From positions 1 to 11,651 of the forward strand of contig JAFGDC010000157.1 in assembly GCA_016932295.1 (NCBI GenBank): 11,651 nt of DNA. Reading direction: 5' to 3'. The stretch is from a candidate division CSSED10-310 bacterium (GTDB lineage: Bacteria; CSSED10-310; JAFGDC01). Position 1 is the stretch's first letter, and each line of letters starts with the position of its first letter. The translations under genes and the position numbers were made by a program. Below, in pieces: positions 1 through 6,390 of the stretch. The notes beneath the pieces are model-generated. The model was given only the letters and a program-made list of their open reading frames with translations, was not told the origin of the DNA and made no database searches.

Positions 1-828
1 GGAGAGGCTGGTGTCGCCCACCCGCAGGTAACCGTTCTGTTCGAACAACATGTGGATGCCAGGCCGAAGCGTCAAAGTCGCGCCACCCACCCCGTGCACC
101 ACCAGGAAACTGTCTATCCGATAGGGTATGCCCTGGTTCTCCCATGTTACGTTTCTGTCGATGTAATCTCCCAGTACCTGGATCTGATCGGGAGTATTGC
201 CGGAATACGTATTGCCCGTGCCGATCAAACTTACATACAGCCCCTTGAGCTGAATCGGAAATGACAGGTTGTCAAGGAACGTACAGTTGCTGATCCTCGT
301 ATCCAGCGGCGTGGCTGCGGCATCCCAGATCCGGATGCCGGTGGTGGAGGATTGTTCGAAAATGCAGTTTTCGACAGGCGGCACCTGGACATGGCAATAC
401 ACCATCCCGCCGTTGCCGCCGTTGCCGCCGTAACTCAATTCACACCAGCGCATGGCGGATGCCGGGCCAATGGAATTCTGGAACCGGATTTCACCCCATG
501 CCCCGGGTTGGGCGGCCCCGGCGGATGTGAACACGATGGGATTGCCCATGGTGCCGACCGCGGACAAGTCGCCTGGCTCATCCAGGCTGATATCGCCGAT
601 CAGGAGGGACGCTCCGGCCGCGAACTGCACCACGCAGCCCGGCTCGATGGTGAGCAGCGGCGCACTCGGCGAGTGCACATAGATGGGCGCCAAAACGCGG
701 TGGGGATTATTCGCCGCATACCATGTCTGGCTTGTGGTCATGAATCCGCCCGGATGATCGAGGGCGAGGCACGCCCATGGAATGGTGAAGATCATCAGCA
801 GTGCCGCCAACGGTATTATTCGTTTCAC
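1..828 (-). CDS. Secreted right-handed beta-helix repeat protein, 3' end beyond the left edge
   Basis: Reading the minus strand from a GTG at 828-826 gives 276 codons without a stop up to base 1, so the gene is partial. The start is supported by a GAGGGGG ribosome-binding site at 834-840, 5 nt upstream. Residues 1 to about 21 form a signal peptide: MKR, a hydrophobic core (IIPLAALLMIFTI), then a possible cleavage after CLA. There is no proper lipobox. The mature part looks like a parallel beta-helix protein: short beta segments with LTIEPG (59-64), NPIVFTS (96-102), an asparagine/glycine turn (GGNGGNGG, 134-141), ENCIFEQ, SNCTFLDN and GNTYSGN. A module start (TW..., then LTIEPG, then IGD) recurs about 193 residues later as TWENQGIPYRI, LTLRPG and VGD, so the full protein is probably modular. 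It was not matched to a characterised enzyme. An envelope or extracellular role is inferred. It is separated from the upstream gene by 115 bp with its own promoter-like motif. Confidence 0.85.
   Translation of the reverse strand, partial: MKRIIPLAALLMIFTIPWACLALDHPGGFMTTSQTWYAANNPHRVLAPIYVHSPSAPLLTIEPGCVVQFAAGASLLIGDISLDEPGDLSAVGTMGNPIVFTSAGAAQPGAWGEIRFQNSIGPASAMRWCELSYGGNGGNGGMVYCHVQVPPVENCIFEQSSTTGIRIWDAAATPLDTRISNCTFLDNLSFPIQLKGLYVSLIGTGNTYSGNTPDQIQVLGDYIDRNVTWENQGIPYRIDSFLVVHGVGGATLTLRPGIHMLFEQNGYLRVGDTSLS
407..431 (-). repeat. Short 9-nt tandem repeat inside the beta-helix gene
   Basis: The unit CCGCCGTTG (plus strand) occurs almost three times in a row. On the coding strand it encodes a glycine-glycine-asparagine repeat, residues 134-141 of the beta-helix protein. 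A 9-nt unit keeps the reading frame when the copy number changes, so length variation would only lengthen or shorten a turn. Confidence 0.7.
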
Positions 829-943
829 GTAATCCCCCTCAGCAAGTTTGTGAATAAGTTCCAATTACAAACAATGCAGTTTATTTGTATAGAGCGAATC
901 TGGTAAAGTCAATATTTTGGCTTTTTGTAATGCGGCGTTGCAA
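829..943 (-). other. Intergenic region between the ubiA-like gene and the beta-helix gene
   Basis: This 115-bp AT-rich gap holds the promoter-like motif at 884-912, the ribosome-binding site at 834-840, and an inverted repeat GTTTGT/ACAAAC (846-851 and 867-872, 15 nt apart) that would lie in the leader RNA. No GC-rich stem with a U-run is present, so I see no intrinsic terminator for the operon ending at 944. Confidence 0.5.
884..912 (-). promoter_or_regulatory. Candidate sigma70-type promoter for the beta-helix gene
   Basis: On the minus strand a TTGACT box (907-912) is followed after 17 nt by TACAAA (884-889). These match the -35 consensus at 5 of 6 bases and the -10 consensus at 4 of 6. 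The stretch is clearly more AT-rich than the surrounding genes. Transcription would begin near 877, leaving a leader of about 49 nt before the GTG at 828. The sigma factor system of this organism is unknown, so this is a consensus match only. Confidence 0.5.
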
Positions 944-1894
944 TCAGTAAGGAAAGGGGATGATGTAGCAGAGCGCGATCCCGACGTACGTAAAAATCAT
1001 AAGAAGGTACATGTGTTTCCATGAAACATGGTTTTCCTCGGTGGCAAGCTCATCGGGGAACTTCCAGAGCAGGTGCACGACATAGGAACCCCAGGCGGCG
1101 AGCAGGACCCCGACGATGATGGTCAGTTGCAGGGGGGCGTTCAGCCAGCCGAGCGCCGCATAGAGCGGCAGGACCATGAAGGGCAGGACCAGGAAGGGGG
1201 CGATGATGAGGGTGCTCTTTTTGATGCCGAAGGTGACGGGAAGGGTGGTGCAGCCATAGCGGCGGTCGCCTTCGATATCTGAGAAATCCTTGGTGGATGC
1301 GGCGCCGAGGATGAAGAGACCGAGCACGGAACCCACCAGCCATGGTTCAGGATGCAACACCGAGGCGACGGCGCTCCAGCCGGCGACCGTGACCAGACAG
1401 CCTCGGGGGATGGCGATGACAAGATTGGAGATTCCCAGGAACCGTTTCATGCGGAAAGGTGGGATTGAGTAGAGCGATGTGAACACGGCGGCCAGCATGA
1501 GGATCGCCAGGAAGCCTTTTGAGACAAGCGAGGCCAGCAGCATCGAGCCCATGGCGGCGCCCAGTCCGATAGCCCATGCCTGACGCACCGAGAACATGGC
1601 GGAGGGCAGTGGTCGGTTGGGTTTGTTGATGCGATCGATGTCTTGATCGAAGATCTGGTTGACCGCGTTCGAATAGATGTTCATGAGCGCCGCGGCGATG
1701 GTGCCCAGGGTGAGTTTGAAGAACGGGTGGGGATCGATTTCGATGCCGGTGAGGCGGGAAGTACCCAGAGCCACGAGGCCCCCGCAGAGAAAGCCGATGG
1801 CGGGCGCCAGTTGAGTGAAGGGACGGCTGAACATCAGCCAGGTTTTGAGATTGATGATATGACCCTTGATCTCGATTTCGATCCAATCAGCCAT
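944..1894 (-). CDS. UbiA-family integral membrane prenyltransferase
   Basis: This 316-residue protein is of typical UbiA-superfamily length and transfers an isoprenoid chain to an acceptor at the membrane. Both aspartate-rich signatures are visible: NAVNQIFDQDIDRINKPNRP at 76-95, which binds the diphosphate through Mg2+, and DFSDIEGDRRYG at 203-214, followed by TTLPVTFG. Between and after them run several hydrophobic segments consistent with the usual eight or nine membrane helices. The ATG at 1894 has a strong GGGGAGGG ribosome-binding site just upstream. The second motif with TLPV.FG resembles (bacterio)chlorophyll-synthase-like and geranylgeranylglyceryl-phosphate-type members more than the classical 4-hydroxybenzoate enzyme, but the acceptor cannot be read from sequence. 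It lies 103 bp after the Rmd-like gene and may be co-transcribed with it. No quinone-pathway gene is next to it. Confidence 0.9.
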   Translation of the reverse strand: MADWIEIEIKGHIINLKTWLMFSRPFTQLAPAIGFLCGGLVALGTSRLTGIEIDPHPFFKLTLGTIAAALMNIYSNAVNQIFDQDIDRINKPNRPLPSAMFSVRQAWAIGLGAAMGSMLLASLVSKGFLAILMLAAVFTSLYSIPPFRMKRFLGISNLVIAIPRGCLVTVAGWSAVASVLHPEPWLVGSVLGLFILGAASTKDFSDIEGDRRYGCTTLPVTFGIKKSTLIIAPFLVLPFMVLPLYAALGWLNAPLQLTIIVGVLLAAWGSYVVHLLWKFPDELATEENHVSWKHMYLLMIFTYVGIALCYIIPFPY

Positions 1895-1997
1895 CCATCC
1901 CTCCCCGTCAATCAGGCATCAGTCGCCGCCGGTCAGGGTCTCCCCGTCGCTCGCCGGCATGCCCGGGATCGCGGGCATCCCCAAGCGCCGGGTGCGA
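1895..1997 (-). other. GC-rich intergenic gap with a 7-bp hairpin
   Basis: The gap holds a perfect inverted repeat ATGCCCG/CGGGCAT at 1959-1965 and 1972-1978 with a 6-nt loop. It has no downstream U-run, so it is not a standard intrinsic terminator. It could attenuate, stabilise the upstream message, or mean nothing. The ribosome-binding site of the prenyltransferase gene lies at the left end. I see no promoter consensus in the GC-rich sequence. Confidence 0.4.
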
Positions 1998-2972
1998 TCA
2001 TGTGACCTCCGGCTCATTTGTAACAGCTTTACGCCAGTAATTCAAAATTTCTTCGAGAGTACCATCGATATCCGTCGCGGGTGACCATCCGGTGGCCTCA
2101 CAGAAGGCAGTATTGGCCCCGACCAGGCATTCGATGTCGATGGGGCGGAACCGGGACTGCTCCACTTCGATATCGATGTGCAGCGTCGCCTTCTCCAGCA
2201 GCTTGGTGAGCAGGTTCTCGATTGAATGTCCGGCGCCGCTTGACACATTGTACGGCGTGGCGGTCCGACAGTGCGCGGCCGCCAGTTGATAGGCGCGGGC
2301 CATGTCCTTGACATGCATGAAATCACGAATCGCCTTGAGGTTGCCAACCTTGATCACTGGCGCCGCCAGACCTCGTTCGATCCGCGCCACCTGACGGGCG
2401 AAATCGGCGGTGACGAACGACGGACGCTGGCGCGGCCCGATGTGATTGAACAGCCTCAACAGCTTGATGTCCAGCCCGTCAGCCAGGGCATATTGATGGC
2501 AGAGAAGCTCCTGGCATGCCTTGCTGACGGCATAGGGACTGCGGGGCTGCAAATGCTCCGTTTCCGTGATGGGCTGGCGGTCACGGGGAACCAAGCCATA
2601 CTCTTCTCCGGAACCAGCCACCACGATAGTGGGCCGAAATCCGCAGCGCCGCACCGATTCAAGCAAGGTTATGGCGCCGAACAGGTTGGCGTGCAGCGTG
2701 CGCTCGCGATCCTCCCAGGATTTGCCGACATCGCTCATGCCAGCCAGGTGGAAAATCCATTCCGGACGGCTGTCGCTCACCGCCGCGGCGAAGGATTCGC
2801 CGTCCCCGGCCGCGACTCGGTGCAGGATTACATGATCGATGACGGCTGCAAGGTTATCGGTGCGCGCGGTAGGGAGATCGATGCCCGCCACCGTCGCGCC
2901 ATCGGCCAGCAGCGATTCCGCCAGGTAACTCCCGGCGAAGCCGGCGATTCCGGTGATGAGTACCCGCATCAT
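1998..2972 (-). CDS. rmd: GDP-4-keto-6-deoxy-D-mannose reductase-like NAD(P)-dependent epimerase (Rmd-like)
   Basis: This 324-residue extended short-chain dehydrogenase has an N-terminal Rossmann motif GIAGFAG (8-14), a serine/glutamate loop GSGEEYG (120-126) and the catalytic pair Y147xxxK151. The segment RLFNHIGPRQ (173-182) with a later VGNLKAIRDF is characteristic of the Gmd/Rmd group acting on GDP-sugars. It follows the Gmd-like gene by only 3 nt and is clearly a diverged paralogue of it: both end in a similar TL(D/E)(D/E)IL.YWR stretch. Reduction of GDP-4-keto-6-deoxy-D-mannose to GDP-D-rhamnose is the likely role. The reverse-stereochemistry reductase (GDP-6-deoxy-D-talose) cannot be excluded. 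The start is ATGATG at 2972. The ribosome-binding site is weak, so translation may depend on the gene upstream. Confidence 0.75.
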   Translation of the reverse strand: MMRVLITGIAGFAGSYLAESLLADGATVAGIDLPTARTDNLAAVIDHVILHRVAAGDGESFAAAVSDSRPEWIFHLAGMSDVGKSWEDRERTLHANLFGAITLLESVRRCGFRPTIVVAGSGEEYGLVPRDRQPITETEHLQPRSPYAVSKACQELLCHQYALADGLDIKLLRLFNHIGPRQRPSFVTADFARQVARIERGLAAPVIKVGNLKAIRDFMHVKDMARAYQLAAAHCRTATPYNVSSGAGHSIENLLTKLLEKATLHIDIEVEQSRFRPIDIECLVGANTAFCEATGWSPATDIDGTLEEILNYWRKAVTNEPEVT

Positions 2973-2975
2973 CGA

Positions 2976-3935
2976 TTACCGGATTCTCGTTCGCCAGTAT
3001 GCCAGAATGTCGTCAAGGGTTTGCTCGAAGGGGATCTCCGGCTTCCAGCCGGTGGCTTTCCTGAACTTGGTCGCATCTCCCAGCAGAACGGGCACATCCG
3101 ATGGCCGCAATCGAGCCGGATCCTGCTCCACCCTGATCGATGCATTGGTGCGGGCAAGCAGCATGTCCAGCACCTGCTGGATCGTATAACAGGTTTCCGA
3201 GCAGATATTGTAGACTTCCGATGCTTCGCAGTGCTCCAGGGCCAGCCAATAGCCACGCACCATGTCGCGTACGTCGGTGAAGTCCCGCCTGGCTTCCAGA
3301 TTCCCCACCTGCATGACAGGCGTCCGTTTGCCTCGTTCGATTTCGACGATCTGCTTGGCGAAATCGGAACACACAAAGACATCACCCCGCCGCGGACCGG
3401 TGTGGTTGAAGCCGCGTGTGCGGACAACGCGCAACCCGTAGCTCATGGCATACTGGTATCCCAGGAAGTCCTGGCCGACCTTGCTGACCGCGTACGGACT
3501 CAGTGGTCGCAGCGGATTGGTTTCCTTGATCGGCACTTCTTCCGGGTAGACCATGCCGTATTCCTCACTGGAACAGGCGATCTGGATCCAGGGATTGATT
3601 TTCAACTGCCGGACCGCTTCGAAAATATTGATCTGGCCGATGACGTTGGTCACCACCGCCTCGCTGGGAGCTTTCCAGGACGATGGCACAAAACTCTGGG
3701 CGGCGAGATGGAAGATCTTGTCGGGCAGAATTACTCCAAGCACCCGTTCAACCGAGGCGGCATCGCGCAGGTCACACTCGATGATGGCCATACGATCGCG
3801 GTTGTGTTCGATGTTTTCGGTCCGGCTTCGCCATCGATAGATGCCGTACACTTCCTGGTCCTTGTGTTCCTTCAGGATATAATCGGCCAGGTGGCTGCCG
3901 GCGAAGCCGGTGATTCCGGTAATGAGCACTCTCAC
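2976..3935 (-). CDS. gmd: GDP-mannose 4,6-dehydratase-like protein (Gmd-like)
   Basis: This 319-residue extended short-chain dehydrogenase has a Rossmann motif GITGFAG (7-13), HLAAQSFVPSSW (76-87), the active-site stretch CSSEEYG (121-127), Y148xxxK152 and FNHTGPRRGDVF (176-187), then VGNLEARRDFTDVRD. The HLAAQSFV and FNHTGPRRG stretches are typical of 4,6-dehydratases of the GDP-mannose type, which make GDP-4-keto-6-deoxy-D-mannose. The glycine loop lacks the GQDG form of classical Gmd enzymes, so the exact GDP-hexose specificity is inferred. The GTG start at 3935-3933 overlaps the rmlD stop in a GTGA arrangement and has a GGAGG site about 8 nt upstream. The paired reductase-like gene follows immediately. 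A substrate of GDP-mannose is assumed; no gene for making it is in the window. Confidence 0.75.
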   Translation of the reverse strand: MRVLITGITGFAGSHLADYILKEHKDQEVYGIYRWRSRTENIEHNRDRMAIIECDLRDAASVERVLGVILPDKIFHLAAQSFVPSSWKAPSEAVVTNVIGQINIFEAVRQLKINPWIQIACSSEEYGMVYPEEVPIKETNPLRPLSPYAVSKVGQDFLGYQYAMSYGLRVVRTRGFNHTGPRRGDVFVCSDFAKQIVEIERGKRTPVMQVGNLEARRDFTDVRDMVRGYWLALEHCEASEVYNICSETCYTIQQVLDMLLARTNASIRVEQDPARLRPSDVPVLLGDATKFRKATGWKPEIPFEQTLDDILAYWRTRIR

Positions 3936-4804
3936 GGGATACCTCCGGGAAAAGCTGGTTGCAGGTCTTTTTCTTGTTGCAGATAGGCTGCCAGCGCCTC
4001 TTGCCAGGACCGCAGGGAAGCGCCGGTCAACGAACGATATCGGTCGGTCGCGAGGACCGAGTAAGCGGGCCGGACGGCCGGTCTGGCCAACTCTGCGCTG
4101 GAAATGGGCAGCACCGGCAGGCTGATACCGCTCTGCCGCACTATTTCACTGGCGAATCCGTGCCAGGTAACCGCGCCTGAATTGCAGACATGGACCACAC
4201 CCCGGGCACGGGTGGCGACTAGCCGGGAAATGGCGTCCGCCATGTCCGGCACGTAGGTGGGTGACCCGAGTTGATCATTCACCACCTTCAGTTCGCCTCC
4301 GGCGGCTGCACGGGTCAATATGGTGCGAACGAAATTCCTGCCATGGGCGCCATAGAGCCAGGAGGTGCGCACGATGAGATGGTCGGGCGCCAGCGTGCGG
4401 GTGGCGATCTCCCCGGCCAGTTTGGTGCGGCCATAACAGTTCAGCGGTCCCACGGCCTCGTCTTCGACATAGGGCTCCGAATGGGAGCCGGTGAAGACGA
4501 AGTCGGTGCTTATGAAAAGCAGGCGGGTATTGCCGCGGCGGGCCGCCAGAGCGATATTGGCCGTGCCCTCACCGTTCACCCGGTAGGCTCCTACCGGATC
4601 ACTCTCACAGCCATCGACATCGGTCCTGGCGGCGCAATGGACGATCACTTCCGGTTGGACCGCCGCCACCACGCGCTCGACCATCTTCCGGTCGGTGATG
4701 TCCGCCTCCGCCAGATCGATCCCCGTCACCTCGTGATCCCGCGCCAGCAGTAGTGTCAACTCCCGGCCCAGCATTCCGCGGGCACCGGTGACGAGGAGTT
4801 TCAC
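3932..4804 (-). CDS. rfbD: dTDP-4-dehydrorhamnose reductase
   Basis: The enzyme performs the last step of dTDP-L-rhamnose synthesis, the NAD(P)H-dependent reduction of dTDP-4-keto-L-rhamnose. The 290-residue protein has GARGMLG (7-13) for cofactor binding, STDFVF (99-104) with the catalytic threonine, and Y124xxxK128. The late segment VNDQLGSPTY is a strong RmlD signature. The frame is open upstream to 4963, but homology begins at MKLLVTG. The GTG at 4804-4802 is therefore preferred: it overlaps the rmlB stop by 4 nt (GTGA) and follows a GGGAG site 5 nt upstream. The length fits the family (about 280-300). The end overlaps the next gene in the same GTGA way, so expression is probably translationally coupled on both sides. 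Confidence 0.93.
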   Translation of the reverse strand: MKLLVTGARGMLGRELTLLLARDHEVTGIDLAEADITDRKMVERVVAAVQPEVIVHCAARTDVDGCESDPVGAYRVNGEGTANIALAARRGNTRLLFISTDFVFTGSHSEPYVEDEAVGPLNCYGRTKLAGEIATRTLAPDHLIVRTSWLYGAHGRNFVRTILTRAAAGGELKVVNDQLGSPTYVPDMADAISRLVATRARGVVHVCNSGAVTWHGFASEIVRQSGISLPVLPISSAELARPAVRPAYSVLATDRYRSLTGASLRSWQEALAAYLQQEKDLQPAFPGGIP

Positions 4805-5868
4805 CGCGACTCCCGGGGGGTGATCTTTACCCCATAATGCTTCCGGTAGAAGTCGAGAAATTCTTCCCGCCTGTTCTTGAGCGGTCGCCACCACCGTTCG
4901 TTGTTCCTGTACCAGGCGATGGTTTCGGACATGGCGGTGGAGAATGGGAAGCGCGCCCGCCACCCCATTGCGGCCATCTTTTCGCAGGATAGTGAATACC
5001 GCCGGTCATGGCCGGGCCGATCCTTCACCGGGGTGATCAGGGAGTGATCCAGGCCGAGAGCATCGAGGATCATGCGGGTGATATCCACGTTGGTCCGTTC
5101 ATTGCCGCCGCCGATGTTATAGATTTCACCGGGAGTGCCGTTCTCCAGCAGAAAAACGACCGCCTCGCAATGGTCCTGCACGTAAATCCAGTCGCGCACA
5201 TTGAGCCCGTCTCCATAAAGCGGCAAGGGCAGTTCGTCCAGTGCGTTGGTGATGAAAAGCGGAATCAACTTTTCCGGATACTGGTAAGGACCGAAATTAT
5301 TGGAACACCTGGTGATGATGTAGGGCACTCCCCAGGTCACGCCGAAGGAGCGGACCAGCATTTCCGCCCCGGCCTTGCTTGCGGAATAGGGACTGTTGGG
5401 TTCGAGGGGATCGGTTTCGATAAAGGAGCCGGTTTCGATGCTGCCGTAGACCTCATCCGTGGAAATCTGGAAAAACAGCTCGACGCCATGGTCACGGGCC
5501 GCCTCTAGCAAGATATAGGAACCGTAGACATCGGTGGTGATGAAACTGCCGGTGTCGCCGGAAATGGATCGATCGACGTGGGTCTCCGCAGCGAAATTGA
5601 TGATCCCGGTGACCGCCGGTTTGCCGCCTGCCGCCGTCGCCGATGCGGCCAGTTCGAAACACTCGGCCACCTTGCTCCGGTCAGCGATGTCACCCTGGAT
5701 GAAGGTGTAACGCGGATCTCCGGTGAGATCCCGGAGATTGTCGGGATTGCCGGCATAAGTCAATTTATCGAGATTGATTATGCGGATATCAGGGCGGACC
5801 ACCAGGAAGTGGCGGATGAAATTGCTGCCGATGAAACCACAGCCACCCGTGATCAGATACGTGGGCAC
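4801..5868 (-). CDS. rfbB: dTDP-glucose 4,6-dehydratase
   Basis: It converts dTDP-glucose to dTDP-4-keto-6-deoxyglucose, the second step of dTDP-rhamnose synthesis, in the cytoplasm. The 355-residue protein matches the family closely: GGCGFIGSN (8-16), DKLTYAGN near 34-41, AAETHVDRSI (93-102), the active-site triad in STDEVYG (136-142) and Y161xxxK165. RCSNNFGPYQYPEKLIP and GDGLNVRDWIYV follow as expected. The start is GTG at 5868-5866, with an AGGAGG site at 5875-5880, 6 nt upstream. It lies 12 nt after the RmlC-type gene and overlaps rmlD by 4 nt. A short alanine/glycine-rich insertion (about 74-84) is the only irregularity and sits in a surface region. Confidence in this assignment is high. 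Confidence 0.96.
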   Translation of the reverse strand: MPTYLITGGCGFIGSNFIRHFLVVRPDIRIINLDKLTYAGNPDNLRDLTGDPRYTFIQGDIADRSKVAECFELAASATAAGGKPAVTGIINFAAETHVDRSISGDTGSFITTDVYGSYILLEAARDHGVELFFQISTDEVYGSIETGSFIETDPLEPNSPYSASKAGAEMLVRSFGVTWGVPYIITRCSNNFGPYQYPEKLIPLFITNALDELPLPLYGDGLNVRDWIYVQDHCEAVVFLLENGTPGEIYNIGGGNERTNVDITRMILDALGLDHSLITPVKDRPGHDRRYSLSCEKMAAMGWRARFPFSTAMSETIAWYRNNERWWRPLKNRREEFLDFYRKHYGVKITPRESR

Positions 5869-5880
5869 AGCCTGCCTCCT

Positions 5881-6336
5881 TTAACCGTCCACCTGGGACC
5901 AGTCATAGGGTATGTCGTTGTCATGGGGCGGTACTCTGAATTCATCGGGCGTGTCGTAGTCGTAGGGTTCGGTTGGGCAGTTGACGAGAAAACCCGGTTC
6001 GGTGCCGATGCCTTTCATGCCGTGCAACACGCCGGGCGGAATGGAAATCATCAAGGGATTGCGTTCACCAAGGAAGAACTCCTGGACTTCGCCATGGGTC
6101 GGCGATTCTTCACGATTATCGTACAGGACTACCTTGAGCATGCCCTTGACCACCACGAAATGATCCCACTGCTTCTTGTGATAATGCCACCCCTTGACCA
6201 CGCCGGGATATGCCGTGGTCAGGTAGAGTTGGCCGAATTTCTTGAACATCGGATCATCACAGCGCAGGATTTCCATCAGCCAGCCCCGCTCATCGGGTAT
6301 GACCCGCAATTGTTTTATTTCAACTCCGTGTATCAT
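5881..6336 (-). CDS. rfbC: RmlC-type dTDP-4-dehydrorhamnose 3,5-epimerase, short form
   Basis: This single-domain cupin of 151 residues probably epimerises dTDP-4-keto-6-deoxyglucose at C3 and C5. Family signatures are DERGWLME (15-22), KGWHYH (48-53), VLYDNREESPTHGE (70-83), SIPPGVLHGM (98-107) and a Y.Y..PDE stretch near 125-132. H51 occupies the place of the catalytic histidine. The canonical RGLHFQ is KGWHYH here and the following GKLV is DHFV, so strict RmlC chemistry is not certain. The frame is open to 6366 with a GTG, but the ATG at 6336-6334 has a near-perfect AGGAGG site at 6345-6350, 8 nt upstream, and is preferred. At 151 residues it is shorter than classical RmlC (about 180). Its place between rmlA and rmlB supports a role in the same pathway. 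Confidence 0.85.
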   Translation of the reverse strand: MIHGVEIKQLRVIPDERGWLMEILRCDDPMFKKFGQLYLTTAYPGVVKGWHYHKKQWDHFVVVKGMLKVVLYDNREESPTHGEVQEFFLGERNPLMISIPPGVLHGMKGIGTEPGFLVNCPTEPYDYDTPDEFRVPPHDNDIPYDWSQVDG

Positions 6337-6344
6337 TTGTGCCA

Positions 6345-6350
6345 CCTCCT
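6345..6350 (-). promoter_or_regulatory. Ribosome-binding site deciding the rfbC start
   Basis: On the minus strand AGGAGG lies 8 nt before the ATG at 6336-6334. The upstream GTG at 6366-6364 has nothing comparable in front of it, only a hairpin. This is why the shorter 151-residue form is annotated. Confidence 0.8.
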
Positions 6351-6365
6351 TATTGGTAGTCTTCA

Positions 6366-6380
6366 CCGGCGTTCCGCCGG
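6366..6380 (-). other. Small GC-rich hairpin between rmlA and the RmlC-type gene
   Basis: CCGGCG and CGCCGG form a 6-bp perfect stem around a 3-nt loop in the 54-nt gap after rmlA. There is no U-run after the stem in the direction of transcription, so it is not a typical terminator. It may slow the polymerase or protect the upstream message end. It lies 15 nt upstream of the AGGAGG of the next gene. Confidence 0.45.
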
Positions 6381-6390
6381 GTTGGTTCTG

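Noticed and set aside
352..906. Plus-strand open frame of 184 codons at the left end
   Set aside because: It is antisense to the beta-helix gene, which has a signal peptide, a ribosome-binding site and family-like repeats, and its own sequence resembles no protein family.
1919..1978. Minus-strand 19-codon open frame starting in the hairpin between the Rmd-like and UbiA genes
   Set aside because: It has only a weak G-rich stretch upstream, its start codon is inside a stem, and the peptide is not recognisable.
2271..3986. Plus-strand open frame of 571 codons
   Set aside because: It lies antisense to the Rmd-like and Gmd-like genes, whose motifs are unmistakable. It has no recognisable domain, and long antisense frames are common in GC-rich DNA.
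6366..6380. Hairpin after rmlA as an intrinsic terminator
   Set aside because: The stem is not followed by a U-run, and the next gene starts close by with a strong ribosome-binding site.
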